The notes under the pieces were generated by a model. It had not been told where the DNA came from and did not search any database. It was given only the letters and a program-made list of their open reading frames with translations. Below are positions 60,605 to 60,960 of a stretch of 60,960 bases of DNA, piece by piece. The position numbers and the translations under genes are program-made. Position 1 is the first letter of the stretch. Every line of letters begins with the position of its first letter. This DNA is from Clostridia bacterium (lineage in GTDB: Bacteria > Bacillota > Clostridia > Christensenellales > Aristaeellaceae): positions 1 through 60,960 of the forward strand of contig JAFXVJ010000054.1 in assembly GCA_017524615.1 (NCBI GenBank), in the 5' to 3' direction.

Positions 60605-60960
60605 TTTTTCTTCTAAAATCTTACATCTTTGGGCGCCTTTTTCGTTCCGCTCTGCCAGAACAAAGAATCCATCCCAAATCTGTTAAGATTATAAAACACA
60701 ATTTGCAAAGAGAGAGATAAGAAGAGGAGGACGAGGCAGGGGCCTACGCGGCCCCTGAACCCCACGCCAGGGGATGATCCCCTGGACCCACTCCTCGCAA
60801 AGCTGCTTGATCGATAGAACCAAGGAATCGTCGCGTGTTACGCTGGGATTGCGGAAAGATTGAGAGCTTCTGGCCCAATGAAAGCCGGGATCCTCCTCAG
60901 AAAAAAGCGAGCTTTTCTCTCTGGATGATCCCCCGGCTTTCCCCGGATGCAATGCATCCG
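60605..60960 (-). repeat. Structured interspersed repeat, copy 2 (inverted, runs off the window)
   Basis: On the minus strand this copy matches 4424-4710 closely: the same GGGCCAGAAG border, the CCAGGGGATCATCCCCTGG hairpin, the CAGGGGCC..GGCCCCTG hairpin and the ATCTTAACAGATTTGGGATG end-module. The end hairpin is shortened by about 20 bases. The multi-hairpin module continues to the window edge. Confidence 0.85.

Overview
The window looks like a GC-rich chromosome segment of a Gram-positive, anaerobe-type Clostridia (Bacillota). The evidence is gene content: the ireB-ruvX-DUF1292 order, PolC-type DNA polymerase III, the one-polypeptide GlyRS, the Fe-S L-serine dehydratase sdaAB/sdaAA, VanW, GerMN and WG-repeat exported proteins, DUF1846, and RpoB with a long acidic tail. 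An uncultured gut lineage is likely, but I cannot assign a genus. The code is standard: TGA ends many genes that overlap their neighbours as ATGA.

Layout. 1-270: the 5' end of a 16S rRNA gene and its promoter, reading leftwards out of the window. 0.46-4.1 kb: PRC-barrel protein, AI-2E transporter, ireB-ruvX-DUF1292 operon and a DUF378 membrane protein. 4.1-4.9 kb: a large structured repeat. 4.9-12.7 kb: recF, a flippase, a GlpA/GlpB-like flavoprotein pair, dnaN and an oriC-like region. That region has DnaA boxes and a DnaA-trio-like repeat but no dnaA beside it, and three parS palindromes lie within 9 kb. 12.7-25 kb: a PHP phosphatase, a stand-alone FAD-synthetase-like protein, then frr-(small gene)-uppS-cdsA-dxr-rseP-ispG-(broken GNAT)-polC, which joins ribosome recycling, isoprenoid/lipid carrier synthesis and replication. 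25-33 kb: exported envelope proteins (two VanW, GerMN, two WG-repeat, an L,D-transpeptidase) with NUDIX and VOC enzymes. 33-42 kb: glyS, sdaAB/sdaAA, an ECF sigma factor with a very large membrane partner, a VanX-like dipeptidase and an esterase. 42-50 kb: a strongly promoted T-poor transcription unit with a 21-residue ORF, a PhoPR-type two-component system, DUF1846, a degenerate response regulator paired with an SPFH protein, and DUF3737. 51-58.4 kb: rpoB-rpoC on the minus strand. 58.7-60.6 kb: a sugar-phosphate isomerase with a decayed dehydrogenase fragment, DUF4250 and DUF3783 proteins. 60.6 kb to the end: a second, inverted copy of the 4.3-4.7 kb repeat.

Most of the coding sequence is housekeeping. 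The unusual material lies between genes: three families of non-coding repeats (one with terminal inverted repeats and a probable target-site duplication, one nested in another, one strongly hairpinned), a parS site that is also a terminator stem, an origin-like region detached from dnaA, and the 42.2-42.8 kb transcription unit driven by an rRNA-like promoter. No CRISPR array, phage, transposase gene or tRNA was seen.
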